Shown: positions 43,311 to 54,278 of the stretch, one piece after another
Numbering within the stretch: the first letter of the stretch is position 1
Layout: every line of letters begins with the position of its first letter
Source of the DNA: Mycolicibacterium lacusdiani
GTDB lineage: Bacteria; Actinomycetota; Actinomycetes; Mycobacteriales; Mycobacteriaceae
Length of the DNA: 64,000 nucleotides
Direction of reading: 5' to 3'
NCBI RefSeq assembly: GCF_021916785.1
Contig: NZ_JAKCFC010000005.1
Coordinates: 62,001-126,000 of the forward strand
Program-made: the position numbers and the translations under genes
Notes under the pieces: generated by a model
The model's database searches: none
Seen by the model: the letters and a program-made list of their open reading frames with translations, nothing else
Told to the model about the DNA's origin: nothing

Positions 43311-43598
43311 CTAGCGGCGCACGACCCCGGTGCGGCGACGGCCCATGAGTGCGGACACGAGCGCGACGCCGATCGCGGCGACGACGACCTGGACCAGGAG
43401 CTCGATCCAGTCGATGCCGTTGGTGGCGGTGGGCAGGCCCAGCGCGCGAGCCAGGGCGGTGCCCAGGAACGCCGCGACGATGCCGACGAGGATCGTCACG
43501 ATGACGGAGATGTTCTGCCTGCCGGGTACGACGAGTCGGCCGAGCACGCCGATCACGATGCCGATCAGGATCGCGGTGATGATGCCGGTGATGGTCAT
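43311..43598 (-). CDS. GlsB/YeaQ/YmgE family stress membrane protein
   Basis: The 95-residue protein has three membrane helices and the transglycosylase-associated (GlsB) pattern: GIVIGVLGRLVVPGRQNIS and LVGIVAAFLGTALARALG. Members are small inner-membrane proteins induced by stress. GGAGG lies before the ATG at 43598. A minus-strand GGTTT-N17-GGGTAC element upstream fits a SigF promoter, consistent with a general stress role. Confidence 0.87.
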   Translation of the reverse strand: MTITGIITAILIGIVIGVLGRLVVPGRQNISVIVTILVGIVAAFLGTALARALGLPTATNGIDWIELLVQVVVAAIGVALVSALMGRRRTGVVRR

Positions 43599-43631
43599 TT
43601 CTTCCTCCAGCCGATGAATGGTGACAGAGCA

Positions 43632-43659
43632 GTACCCAAGGGCGTCGGTCTAATAAACC
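43632..43659 (-). promoter_or_regulatory. SigF-type promoter of the GlsB-like gene
   Basis: On the minus strand GGTTT (43659-43655), a 17-base spacer and GGGTAC (43637-43632) match the mycobacterial SigF consensus GGWWT-N16/17-GGGTAY. It lies 34 bases before the ATG, leaving a short leader with a ribosome site. Confidence 0.75.
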
Positions 43660-43684
43660 CGCGCGTCAAAATCGTTGCCGCCCG

Positions 43685-43690
43685 TAGGCT
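43685..43690 (+). promoter_or_regulatory. -10 box (TAGGCT) of the YjbQ-like gene
   Basis: TAGGCT ends 7 bases before the GTG at 43697, which predicts transcription starting on the start codon. Confidence 0.5.
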
Positions 43691-43696
43691 CGAATC

Positions 43697-44098
43697 GTGC
43701 ATACCGACGTGCTCGACGTAGACACCACCAGGCAGCGGACCGTGGATCTGACCGACGAGGTCCGGTCGTTCTGTGCGGGCCGCGGCGACGGCCTGTGCAA
43801 CGTGTTCGTGCCGCACGCGACGGCAGGCGTGGCCATCCTCGAGACCGGAGCGGGGTCGGACTCCGACCTCGTCGACACCCTCGAGCGCCTGCTGCCGCGC
43901 GACGACCGCTACCGCCACTCGCACGGTTCCCCAGGCCACGGCGCGGACCACGTACTGCCGGCCATCGTGTCGCCGTCGGTCACGGTGCCCGTGCAGGACG
44001 GCAAGCCACTGCTCGGCACGTGGCAGAGCGTCGTGCTCGTCGACCTGAACCGCGACAATCCCCACCGTTCGGTCCGCCTGAGCTTCGTCGACGGTTGA
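43697..44098 (+). CDS. YjbQ/UPF0047 family protein
   Basis: The 133-residue protein has the YjbQ motifs: NVFVPHATAGVAILE, YRHSHGSPGHGADHVLPAI and a terminal GTWQSVVLVDLNR. The conserved histidines could bind a metal. Family members can complement thiamine phosphate synthase weakly, but the true role is unknown. The GTG at 43697 is supported by the -10 box upstream. It is the counterpart of Rv2556c, just before alaS, as I recall. Confidence 0.88.
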   Translation: MHTDVLDVDTTRQRTVDLTDEVRSFCAGRGDGLCNVFVPHATAGVAILETGAGSDSDLVDTLERLLPRDDRYRHSHGSPGHGADHVLPAIVSPSVTVPVQDGKPLLGTWQSVVLVDLNRDNPHRSVRLSFVDG

Positions 44099-44214
44099 TC
44101 ACCGCGTCTGCCCGGTGGGTCGGGACCGGTACTGTGATGCGGTCGACGGGCATCGGCCCCGTCGCAGGAACGGCCCGCGCGGACCACCCATGAACCATTA
44201 AGGACGAACAGCAC

Positions 44215-46920
44215 GTGCAGACACACGAGATCAGGAAGCGCTTCCTCGATCACTTCGTGAAGGCGGGACACGCCGAGGTGCCCAGCGCATCGGTCATCCT
44301 CGACGATCCGAACCTCTTGTTCGTCAACGCAGGCATGGTGCAGTTCGTCCCGTTCTTCCTCGGGGCGCGCACCGCGCCCTGGAACCGCGCGGTCAGCGTG
44401 CAGAAGTGCATCCGCACCCCCGACATCGACGAGGTCGGCATCACGACCCGGCACAACACCTTCTTCCAGATGGCGGGCAACTTCTCGTTCGGCGACTACT
44501 TCAAGAAGGGCGCCATCGGGTTCGCCTGGACCCTGCTGACCAACCCGCAGGACCAGGGCGGCTACGGCTTCGACCCCGAAAAGCTCTGGGCGACGGTCTA
44601 TCTCGATGACGACGAGGCGATCGAACTGTGGCAGGAGGTCGCCGGGCTGCCGCTCGAGCGGATCCAGCGCCGCGGCAAGGCCGACAACTACTGGTCGATG
44701 GGCATCCCCGGACCGTGCGGTCCGTCGTCGGAGATCTACGTCGACCGTGGTCCGGAGTACGGCGTCGACGGTGGCCCGGAAGCCAACGAGGACCGCTACA
44801 TCGAGATCTGGAATCTCGTGTTCATGCAGAACGAGCGCGGCGAGGGCACCTCCAAGGAGGACTTCGAGATCCTCGGCCCGCTGCCGCGCAAGAACATCGA
44901 CACCGGCATGGGCGTCGAACGCGTCGCGTGCCTGCTCCAAGGCGTCGACAACGTCTACGAGACCGACCTCGTCCGCCCCGTCATCGACCTCGTCGCGAGC
45001 ATCGCACCCCGCGGATACGGCGCCGGGAACCACGACGACGACGTGCGCTACCGGGTGATCGCCGACCACAGCCGCACGGCGGCCATCATCATCGGCGACG
45101 GCGTCAGCCCCGGCAACGACGGTCGCGGTTACGTGCTGCGCCGCCTGCTGCGCCGCACCATCCGCTCGGCCAAGCTGCTCGGCATCGACACGCCGATCGT
45201 CGCCGACCTGATGGCGACCGTCCGCGACGCGATGGGCCCGTCGTATCCGGAACTGGTCTCCGACTTCGACCGCATCCAGCGCATCGCGGTCGCCGAGGAG
45301 ACCGCGTTCAACCGGACGCTGGCCTCGGGGTCCAAGCTGTTCGACGACGCGGCCCGCACCACCAAGTCCTCCGGTGCCACCGTGCTCTCGGGCACCGACG
45401 CGTTCGCCCTGCACGACACCTACGGCTTCCCGATCGAGCTGACGCTGGAGATGGCGGCCGAACACGGCCTCACCGTCGACGAGGAGGGCTTCCGCGGCCT
45501 GATGGCCGAGCAGCGGCAGCGTGCCAAGGCCGACGCCGCCGCGCGCAAGCACGCCCACGCCGACCTGAGCGCCTACCGCGAACTCGTCGACGCCGGCCCG
45601 ACGGAGTTCACCGGCTTCGACGAACTCACCTCGGACGCAACGATACTCGGGATCTTCGTCGACGGCAGGCGTGTCCCGGTCGTCGCCCACGGTGCGGCAG
45701 GCCCCGAGGGCGCAGCGCCCGAACGCGTCGAACTCGTCCTCGATCGCACCCCGCTGTACGCGGAGTCCGGCGGTCAGATCGCCGACGTCGGCACCATCTC
45801 CGGCACCGGGTCGAGCGGTACGGCCAAGGCCGCCGTCACCGACGTGCAGAAGATCGCCAAGACGCTGTGGGTGCACCGGGTGAACGTGGAGTCCGGCGAG
45901 TTCGTCGAGGGTGACACGGTGTCCGCGGCCGTCGACCCCAAGTGGCGGCACGGCGCCACCCAGGGGCACTCCGGTACGCACATGGTGCACGCCGCGTTGC
46001 GACAGGTATTGGGGCCGAACGCCGTTCAGGCCGGGTCCCTCAACCGACCCGGCTACCTGCGATTCGACTTCAACTGGCAGGGCTCGCTCTCCGACGAGCA
46101 GCGGTCGCAGATCGAAGAGGTCACCAACGAAGCCGTCGAGGCGGACTTCGCGGTCAACACCTTCAACACCGAACTCGACAAGGCCAAGGCGATGGGCGCC
46201 ATGGCGCTCTTCGGCGAGAACTACCCAGACGAGGTGCGCGTCGTCGAAATCGGCGGACCGTTCTCCATCGAACTGTGCGGCGGTACCCACGTGCACAACT
46301 CGGCGCAGATCGGGCCGGTCACGATCCTCGGCGAAGCCTCGGTCGGATCCGGCGTGCGCCGCGTCGAGGCCTACGTCGGGCTGGACTCGTTCCGGCACCT
46401 CGCCAAGGAACGGGCCCTCATGGCCGGTCTGGCGGCGTCGCTCAAGGTGCCGTCGGAGGAAGTACCCGCACGCGTCGCCAACCTCGTCGAGCGGCTGCGG
46501 ACCGCAGAGAAGGAACTCGACCGCATGCGGCTGGCCGGCGCGCGCGCCGCGGCAGCCAACGCGGCAGCCGGAGCGGAACTCGTGGGTAGGGTCCGTGTCG
46601 TGGCACAGCGGATGGCCGGCGGCATCTCGGCGGCAGATCTGCGCAGCCTGGTCGGCGAGATCAAGGGCAAGCTGGGCGCCGAGCCCGCGGTGGTCGCGCT
46701 GATCGCCGAGGGTGACGACGACGCCGTGCCGTTCGTGGTGGCCGTCAACGCCGGAGCGCAGGACCTCGGGCTCAGCGCCAACGACCTGGTCAAGGTGCTC
46801 GGTGCACCGGTGAACGGGCGCGGGGGCGGCAAGGCCGATCTCGCGCAGGGCTCGGGCCGCGGTGCCTCCGGTATCGACGCGGCGCTCACCGCGCTCCGCG
46901 CCGAGGTAGGCCGGAGCTAG
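44215..46920 (+). CDS. alaS: Alanyl-tRNA synthetase
   Basis: The 901-residue enzyme has the class II catalytic core ([46 protein letters not shown]), the editing domain zinc ligands in GHSGTHMVH and CGGTHV, and a C-terminal oligomerisation region with [14 protein letters not shown]. It charges tRNA-Ala and clears mischarged Ser and Gly. AAGGA lies 10 bases before the GTG at 44215. It heads a run of closely spaced genes through aroE. Confidence 0.97.
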   Translation: MQTHEIRKRFLDHFVKAGHAEVPSASVILDDPNLLFVNAGMVQFVPFFLGARTAPWNRAVSVQKCIRTPDIDEVGITTRHNTFFQMAGNFSFGDYFKKGAIGFAWTLLTNPQDQGGYGFDPEKLWATVYLDDDEAIELWQEVAGLPLERIQRRGKADNYWSMGIPGPCGPSSEIYVDRGPEYGVDGGPEANEDRYIEIWNLVFMQNERGEGTSKEDFEILGPLPRKNIDTGMGVERVACLLQGVDNVYETDLVRPVIDLVASIAPRGYGAGNHDDDVRYRVIADHSRTAAIIIGDGVSPGNDGRGYVLRRLLRRTIRSAKLLGIDTPIVADLMATVRDAMGPSYPELVSDFDRIQRIAVAEETAFNRTLASGSKLFDDAARTTKSSGATVLSGTDAFALHDTYGFPIELTLEMAAEHGLTVDEEGFRGLMAEQRQRAKADAAARKHAHADLSAYRELVDAGPTEFTGFDELTSDATILGIFVDGRRVPVVAHGAAGPEGAAPERVELVLDRTPLYAESGGQIADVGTISGTGSSGTAKAAVTDVQKIAKTLWVHRVNVESGEFVEGDTVSAAVDPKWRHGATQGHSGTHMVHAALRQVLGPNAVQAGSLNRPGYLRFDFNWQGSLSDEQRSQIEEVTNEAVEADFAVNTFNTELDKAKAMGAMALFGENYPDEVRVVEIGGPFSIELCGGTHVHNSAQIGPVTILGEASVGSGVRRVEAYVGLDSFRHLAKERALMAGLAASLKVPSEEVPARVANLVERLRTAEKELDRMRLAGARAAAANAAAGAELVGRVRVVAQRMAGGISAADLRSLVGEIKGKLGAEPAVVALIAEGDDDAVPFVVAVNAGAQDLGLSANDLVKVLGAPVNGRGGGKADLAQGSGRGASGIDAALTALRAEVGRS

Positions 46921-46924
46921 CTGG

Positions 46925-47428
46925 GTGAGCCGTACCGACCGTCAACCCGACCGCCCCGGGAGTTCCGACCCTGGCCGCGGGCGACGGCTCGGCATCGACG
47001 TCGGCACGGTGCGCATCGGCGTCGCGACCTGCGACCCCGACGGCATCCTCGCCACGCCGGTGGAGACGGTGCGTCGGGACAAGTCCGACAAGCACATTCG
47101 CAGGCTCGCCCGACTGACGGCCGAACTCGAGGTGGTGGAGGTGGTCGTGGGACTGCCCCGCACGCTGGCCGACCGGGCCGGGACGTCGGCACTCGACGCC
47201 ATGGACCTGGCCGACACACTGGCCGCGCGCATCGAACCCATCCCGGTACGGATGGCCGACGAGAGACTGACCACGGTGACCGCACAACGCTCGCTGCGCG
47301 AGGCCGGGGTGCGTGCCAAGGGTCAGAAGACGATGATCGACCAGGCTGCCGCCGTAGGCATCCTGCAGAACTGGCTGGATCAACGACGCCACGTGCTGGC
47401 GGAACACGGCGGAGCCGACGATGAGTGA
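46925..47428 (+). CDS. ruvX: Pre-16S rRNA nuclease / Holliday junction resolvase-like (RuvX, YqgF)
   Basis: The 167-residue protein has an RNase H-like fold: [18 protein letters not shown] with the first catalytic Asp, [14 protein letters not shown], and the late [14 protein letters not shown]. The family finishes the 5-prime end of 16S rRNA. GTG start 4 bases after alaS; its end overlaps mltG by 8 bases. Counterpart of Rv2554c as I recall. Confidence 0.93.
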   Translation: MSRTDRQPDRPGSSDPGRGRRLGIDVGTVRIGVATCDPDGILATPVETVRRDKSDKHIRRLARLTAELEVVEVVVGLPRTLADRAGTSALDAMDLADTLAARIEPIPVRMADERLTTVTAQRSLREAGVRAKGQKTMIDQAAAVGILQNWLDQRRHVLAEHGGADDE

Positions 47429-48785
47429 TGACCGCGGGCGCGGTTACGGGTACGACGACCACTACGGTCGCGACTACGAGCCACTGGACCGTGGCGACGA
47501 GCACGTCGACCACGGCGGGGCGACCGACGAGGGCTTCTCCTCCTGGGGCCATGACCGGCCGGGACCGGAGGCGGTCGGTGCCCCCCGACGCGCGATGAGT
47601 CGTACCGAGCGGGCCAGGGCCAAGCGCAATCGCCGCAAGCGCCGCAACATCACCGTCTTCTCGATCGCTGCGCTGGTCGTCGTGGTCGTCGGTGCGGTGT
47701 TCCTCGGCTCGCAGCTGTTCAGCGGCATGTTCGGCGGCACCGACGACGACTATCAGGGGGCGGGCGTCAAGGACGTCGTCATCGAGGTCAACAACGGCGA
47801 CTCGACCACGGCGATCGGCGAGACGCTGAAGAACGCCGCGGTGGTGGCGACCCCGGCCGCGTTCGTCACCGCTGCGTCCGGCAACGACGCCATCACCTCC
47901 ATCCAGCCCGGCTTCTACAAGGTGCGCACCGAGATACCCGCGGCCGACGCGGTGAAGCGGCTGGCCGATCCGTCGAACAGGGTGGGTCGCCTCGTCATTC
48001 CAGAAGGCAGGCAGCTCGACGACAGCGCCGACGTCAAGACCGGCTCGGTGACCGACGGCATCTTCTCGCTCATCTGGAAGGCCACGTGCGTGGACCTCGA
48101 CGGGGCCCAGCAGTGCGTATCGGTGGACGACCTGAAGAACGCCGCGGCCACCGCCGACCCTGCGGCGCTGGCGATCCCGCAGTGGGCGCTGGAACCGATC
48201 GCCGCACTCGCCGACGACCACCGGCGCATCGAGGGGCTGATCGCGCCCGGCACGTGGAACGTCAACCCGTCGGCACCCGCACCGGAGATCCTGCACACGC
48301 TCGTCGCCGCGAGCGTCGCCCAGTACGAGGCGGGCGGATTGCTGACCGCCGGTGCGGCAGGCAACCTCTCGCCGTACCAGATCCTGATCGTGGCCTCGCT
48401 GGTGCAGAAGGAGTCGCTGCCCAACGACTTCGCCAAGGTCGCCCGCGTCATCTACAACCGGCTCAACGACCCGGTGTATCGGCGGCTCGAGTTCGACTCG
48501 ACGGTCAACTACGCGCTGGACCGGCAGGAGGTCGCGACCACCGACGCCGACCGCGCCAGGCAGACCCCGTGGAACACCTACGCGCTCGAGGGCCTGCCCG
48601 CGTCGCCGATCTGCTCACCCGGACAGCCGGCGCTGGTCGCCGCGGAGAATCCCGAGCCGGGGGACTGGTTGTTCTTCGTGACGGTCGACATGCAGGGCAC
48701 GACGCTGTTCACCCGCGACTACCCACAACATCTCGCCAACATCGAGGTCGCCCTGCGCAACGGGGTGCTGGACAGCGCACGGTAG
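47421..48785 (+). CDS. mltG: Endolytic murein transglycosylase MltG
   Basis: The 454-residue protein has a charged cytosolic N-terminus of about 75 residues, one membrane helix (about 76-98), a LysM-like region and the YceG catalytic domain with the active Glu in [23 protein letters not shown]. It cuts nascent peptidoglycan strands and sets their length. Its TAG stop shares one base with the GTG start of aroE, suggesting coupling. Counterpart of Rv2553c as I recall. Confidence 0.93.
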   Translation: MSDDRGRGYGYDDHYGRDYEPLDRGDEHVDHGGATDEGFSSWGHDRPGPEAVGAPRRAMSRTERARAKRNRRKRRNITVFSIAALVVVVVGAVFLGSQLFSGMFGGTDDDYQGAGVKDVVIEVNNGDSTTAIGETLKNAAVVATPAAFVTAASGNDAITSIQPGFYKVRTEIPAADAVKRLADPSNRVGRLVIPEGRQLDDSADVKTGSVTDGIFSLIWKATCVDLDGAQQCVSVDDLKNAAATADPAALAIPQWALEPIAALADDHRRIEGLIAPGTWNVNPSAPAPEILHTLVAASVAQYEAGGLLTAGAAGNLSPYQILIVASLVQKESLPNDFAKVARVIYNRLNDPVYRRLEFDSTVNYALDRQEVATTDADRARQTPWNTYALEGLPASPICSPGQPALVAAENPEPGDWLFFVTVDMQGTTLFTRDYPQHLANIEVALRNGVLDSAR

Positions 48786-49570
48786 TGACCGTCCGCAGGG
48801 CCGCGGTACTGGGATCGCCGATCGCGCACTCCAGGTCACCGCAGTTGCATCTGGCCGCCTACCGCGCGCTCGGTCTGACCGACTGGACCTATGAGCGCAT
48901 CGAGTGCACCGCCGAGCGGCTGCCGTCCCTCGTGGCGGGTTTCGGGCCGGAATGGGTCGGCGTGTCGGTGACGATGCCCGGCAAGTTCGCTGCGCTGCGC
49001 TTCGCAGACGAGCGCACCGCTCGCGCCGAGCTGGTCGGCTCCGCCAACACCCTGGTCCACACGGCGACCGGGTGGCGCGCCGACAACACCGACGTCGACG
49101 GCGTGGCAGGCGCGCTGGGACCGGTCACCGGCTCCGCGGCCGTGATCGGGTCGGGCGGGACCGCACCCGCGGCCGTCGTCGCGCTCGCAGGCCTCGGCGT
49201 CACCGAGCTGTCGATCGTGGCGCGCAGCCAGGAGAAGTCCGCGCCGCTGGTCGCGCTGGGGGAGCGCCTCGGCGTCGCCACCCGCTGGGTCGGGCTCGGT
49301 ACACGACTGCCCGGTCTCGCCGCCGCCGTCAGCACCATCCCGGCCGACGCCGCGGCCGCGCACGCCCCCTCGATCGTCGGCGTGCCGCTGCTGCTCGACG
49401 CGATCTACGACCCGTGGCCGACCCCGCTGGCGCTCGCCGTGGAGGCCGGCGGTGGGCGCGTGGTCGGCGGACTGCAGATGCTGCTGCACCAGGCCTTCGC
49501 CCAGGTCGAGCAGTTCACCGGGCGTCCGGCCCCCAAAGAGGTGATGAGGGCGGCGCTTTCGCGGGATTAG
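48785..49570 (+). CDS. aroE: Shikimate dehydrogenase
   Basis: The 261-residue enzyme begins RRAAVLGSPIAHSRSPQLH, the shikimate-binding signature, and has SVTMPGKFAAL, DNTDVDGV and the NADPH site VIGSGGTAPAAV. It reduces 3-dehydroshikimate to shikimate in the aromatic pathway, whose other genes aroC, aroK, aroB and aroQ follow. The GTG at 48785 overlaps the mltG stop; the upstream open frame to 48086 lies antiphase within mltG. Counterpart of Rv2552c as I recall. Confidence 0.95.
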   Translation: MTVRRAAVLGSPIAHSRSPQLHLAAYRALGLTDWTYERIECTAERLPSLVAGFGPEWVGVSVTMPGKFAALRFADERTARAELVGSANTLVHTATGWRADNTDVDGVAGALGPVTGSAAVIGSGGTAPAAVVALAGLGVTELSIVARSQEKSAPLVALGERLGVATRWVGLGTRLPGLAAAVSTIPADAAAAHAPSIVGVPLLLDAIYDPWPTPLALAVEAGGGRVVGGLQMLLHQAFAQVEQFTGRPAPKEVMRAALSRD

Positions 49571-49579
49571 CCTTCGAGG

Positions 49580-50005
49580 GTGGGGGTGTGGTCCGGATGC
49601 GCGTGCGTGGCGGTGCTCGCCTGGCTGACGGCGCTGAGCCTCCACGACGTCCGGCGCCGCAGGCTGCCCAACGCGTTGACGCTGACCGGCGCCGTGCTGA
49701 TACTCGCGTTCGCCGCGGCGCACGGCCGTGGCGCGGCGGCCCTGGCGGGTGCGGCGGCGCTGACCGCGACGTATCTCGTCGTGCACCTCGCCGCCCCGTC
49801 CGGCATGGGCGCCGGGGACGTGAAGCTCGCCATCGGTGTGGGAGCGCTCACCGGGGCGTTCGGCCCGGACGTGTGGCTGCTGGCCGCGCTCGGCGCCCCG
49901 GTCCTCACGGCGGCGGCGGGCATCCTCGCCAGACGTCCCGCCATACCGCACGGCCCGGCGATGTGCGCTGCCACCGCCGGGGCGCTCGCGCTGGCGGTTC
50001 TCTAG
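49580..50005 (+). CDS. Short type IV prepilin peptidase (A24 family)
   Basis: The 141-residue membrane protein has only the peptidase part: the first Asp in LSLHDVRRRRLPN and the motif GMGAGDVKLA with the second catalytic Asp. It lacks the N-terminal methyltransferase domain of classical PilD. It would cleave pilin-like leader peptides, perhaps of Flp/Tad type pili encoded elsewhere. It starts with GTG 49580, 9 bases after aroE. Counterpart of Rv2551c as I recall. Confidence 0.86.
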   Translation: MGVWSGCACVAVLAWLTALSLHDVRRRRLPNALTLTGAVLILAFAAAHGRGAAALAGAAALTATYLVVHLAAPSGMGAGDVKLAIGVGALTGAFGPDVWLLAALGAPVLTAAAGILARRPAIPHGPAMCAATAGALALAVL

Positions 50006-50036
50006 CCCCGGCGCACCGTCCGCCCATTGCGAGATG

Positions 50037-50137
50037 CGCCTTTTGGCGGGACCCACTCGCACTTCTCCGCCAAAACGCGTGTTTCGTCGATGCAGCGCAG
50101 CCTCGCGTGAGGGGACAGCCCGGCGTTTTCGCCGGGC
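50037..50137 (+). promoter_or_regulatory. Leader of aroC with competing hairpins
   Basis: The gap before aroC holds three inverted repeats. CGCC-TTTT-GGCG (50037-50048) would compete with TTTTGGCGG (50041-50049) paired to CCGCCAAAA (50067-50075). A third, GCCCGGCG-TTTT-CGCCGGGC (50118-50137), is a perfect 8-bp stem 27 bases before the aroC GTG. These could terminate the aroE transcript or regulate aroC. Confidence 0.5.
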
Positions 50138-50164
50138 GGGGGCGGGCGTGGGAGAATCGGACGC

Positions 50165-51381
50165 GTGTTGCGATGGACTACTGCAGGTGAATCCCACGGA
50201 CGGGCCTTGGTCGCCGTGGTCGAAGGCATGGTTGCGGGCGTCCACGTCACCTCCGGCGACATCGCGTCCGAACTCAAGCGGCGCAGGCTCGGCTACGGCC
50301 GCGGCGCCCGGATGAAGTTCGAGGCCGACGAGGTGACGATCCTGGCCGGCGTGCGCCACGGCGTGACGCTCGGCGGCCCGATCGCCATCCAGATCGGCAA
50401 CAGCGAGTGGCCCAAGTGGGAGACGGTGATGGCGTCGGACCCGGTGGACAGTCGGGATCTTGCCGAAACAGGCGCAGCGCGGAACGCCCCGCTGACCCGG
50501 CCGAGGCCGGGGCACGCGGACTACGCCGGGATGCTGAAGTACGGGTTCGACGACGCCCGTCCTGTGCTCGAGCGAGCCAGCGCGCGCGAGACCGCTGCAC
50601 GCGTCGCCGCGGGCACCATCGCCAGGGCCTTCCTGCGCCAGGCGCTCGGGGTGGAGGTGCTCTCCCACGTGGTGTCCATCGGCGCATCGACGCCCTACGA
50701 CGGCCCCCCGCCGCGGCCCGAGAACCTCGACGCCATCGACGACAGCCCGGTGCGTGCCTTCGACAAGGACGCCGAAGCCGCGATGATCGCCGAGATCGAG
50801 GCAGCCAAGAAGGACGGTGACACGCTCGGCGGCATCGTCGAGGTCGTCGCCGACGGGCTGCCCATCGGCCTGGGCTCCTTCACCAGCGGTGACAGCCGGC
50901 TCGACAGCCAGCTGGCCGGCGCGGTGATGGGCATCCAGGCCATCAAGGGCGTCGAGATCGGCGACGGGTTCGAAACCGCCCGCCGCCGCGGCAGCGTCGC
51001 GCACGACGAGATCTACCCGGGACCCGACGGCGTCATGCGCTCGACCAACCGGGCAGGCGGCCTCGAAGGCGGCATGACCAACGGACAGGCCGTGCGGGTG
51101 CGCGCCGCGATGAAGCCCATCTCGACCGTGCCCCGGGCACTGGCCACCGTCGACATGGCCACCGGCGACGAGGCCGTCGCCATCCACCAGCGTTCCGACG
51201 TGTGCGCGGTGCCCGCGGCAGGCGTCGTGGTCGAGACCATGGTGGCGCTGGTCCTGGCGCGCGCCACGCTCGAGAAGTTCGGCGGCGACTCGCTGACCGA
51301 AACCCGCGCCAACGTCGACACCTACCTGCGTTCGGTCTCCGCGCGCGGCGCTCACACCGAGTCGGCCAGGGCGCTGGGCTG

Positions 51382-51382
<1 letters not shown>
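50165..51382 (+). CDS. aroC: Chorismate synthase
   Basis: The 405-residue enzyme begins [20 protein letters not shown] and contains [26 protein letters not shown] and the late [14 protein letters not shown], all chorismate synthase signatures. It turns EPSP into chorismate using reduced FMN. The GTG at 50165 starts the aroC-aroK-aroB-aroQ group; its TGA shares a base with the aroK ATG. Counterpart of Rv2540c as I recall. Confidence 0.97.
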
Positions 51383-53150
<1,768 letters not shown>

Positions 53151-53155
53151 CGCCA

Positions 53156-53596
53156 GTGACCACCGCCGCCACCGTCAACGTCATCAACGGACCCAACCTC
53201 GGCAGGCTCGGCAAGCGCGAGCCCGCGGTCTACGGCAGCACCACCCACGACGACCTCGTCGCGCTGATCGAACGCGAGGCCGACGAACTCGGGCTGACGG
53301 TGCGGGTGCGCCAGTCCAACAGCGAGGCCGACCTGCTGGGCTGGGTGCACGACGCCGCAGATGCCGGCGAGGCGGTCATCCTCAACGCAGGCGCGCTCAC
53401 GCACACGTCGATCGCGCTGCGGGACGCCTGCTCGGAGTTGACGGCACCGCTGATCGAGGTGCACATCTCGAACGTGCACGCTCGCGAGGAGTTCCGGCAC
53501 CACTCGTACCTGAGTGCCGTCGCCACCGGCGTGATCGTCGGGCTTGGCGTGCAGGGATACCTGCTCGCGCTGCGCTACCTCGCCGCCGCGTCCTAG
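53156..53596 (+). CDS. aroQ: Type II 3-dehydroquinate dehydratase
   Basis: The 146-residue enzyme has the type II pattern: [19 protein letters not shown] (with the active Tyr), [31 protein letters not shown] and [17 protein letters not shown]. It dehydrates 3-dehydroquinate as a dodecamer. The GTG at 53156 overlaps the second mini-ORF stop and gives the family N-terminus. In M. tuberculosis the gene is often called aroD (Rv2537c). Confidence 0.95.
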   Translation: MTTAATVNVINGPNLGRLGKREPAVYGSTTHDDLVALIEREADELGLTVRVRQSNSEADLLGWVHDAADAGEAVILNAGALTHTSIALRDACSELTAPLIEVHISNVHAREEFRHHSYLSAVATGVIVGLGVQGYLLALRYLAAAS

Positions 53597-53612
53597 CCCG
53601 GCACGGCCCGCG

Positions 53613-54245
53613 TCAGGGCTGCTGGCGGCCTTCGGTGGTCGTGGGTGCCGTGCCCGCTTCCTCGGACTCGCGCGGGCTGGTCACGGTGGTACCGATCTGG
53701 TCGGTCCTGGCCGCCTGTGCGCCCTCGGCCGTCGAGCCATCGTCGGGGTAGTCACGTGCACCGACCGCCGCGAACACGTCGGTGTCGGCACGGTCGTCCT
53801 CTGCGGAGCGGCGCTGCAGCGGTGGCGCCTTGCGGTCGACCAGCACGCGGCCGATCGTGACGCCCGCGATGGCGGCGACGAACGTCAGCAGGGCGGTGAA
53901 CGCGGCGAACGTCGTCAGTTCGTTCAGCAGTCCCTCGGCGTAGAGGTTGTCGTAGAACAGCGAGATGAGCCACGCGACGAAGCCGCTGACGACGCCCGCG
54001 AACAGCCCGGCGAGCAGCCAGGTCATCGCGAGGTCGCCGCGACGATCGGGGTCGGGGTTGGCGCGGGCGTCGGCGCGACCGTCGATGTTGCCCCAGATGA
54101 ACGCGGCCACCGCGTACACGACGACCAGCGAAATGCTGATGATCAGAGCACTTGATTCGAACGCGTTGATCAGTGCGCCCTGAAGGAGCCGGACGACGAC
54201 CATTAGGGCGGCGAAAACCAATCCGCGCAGCAACCACTTACTCAT
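53613..54245 (-). CDS. Four-helix membrane protein (B-4DMT-like, Rv2536 type)
   Basis: The 210-residue protein has four hydrophobic helices in the first 130 residues and a charged Ser/Thr/Glu-rich cytosolic tail (about 140-210). This matches the mycobacterial protein next to pepQ that has been described as a B-4DMT family transporter. No substrate is known. It is divergent from pepQ, with a 33-base gap containing -10 boxes for both genes. Confidence 0.75.
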   Translation of the reverse strand: MSKWLLRGLVFAALMVVVRLLQGALINAFESSALIISISLVVVYAVAAFIWGNIDGRADARANPDPDRRGDLAMTWLLAGLFAGVVSGFVAWLISLFYDNLYAEGLLNELTTFAAFTALLTFVAAIAGVTIGRVLVDRKAPPLQRRSAEDDRADTDVFAAVGARDYPDDGSTAEGAQAARTDQIGTTVTSPRESEEAGTAPTTTEGRQQP

Positions 54246-54253
54246 GAGGGCAC

Positions 54254-54270
54254 AGCGTAGCGAGTAGCGT
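54254..54270. promoter_or_regulatory. Divergent -10 boxes for the membrane protein and pepQ
   Basis: The minus-strand TACGCT (54259-54254) starts transcription about two bases before the ATG at 54245. The plus-strand TAGCGT (54265-54270) starts it about two bases before the GTG at 54279. Both transcripts would be nearly leaderless. Confidence 0.45.
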
Positions 54271-54278
54271 CATGCGCC

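Noticed and set aside
43909-46398. 829-codon open frame antisense to alaS
   Set aside because: alaS is unmistakable on the plus strand; the antisense frame has Asp/Val/Gly/Arg-rich composition typical of GC-rich shadow frames and no domain.
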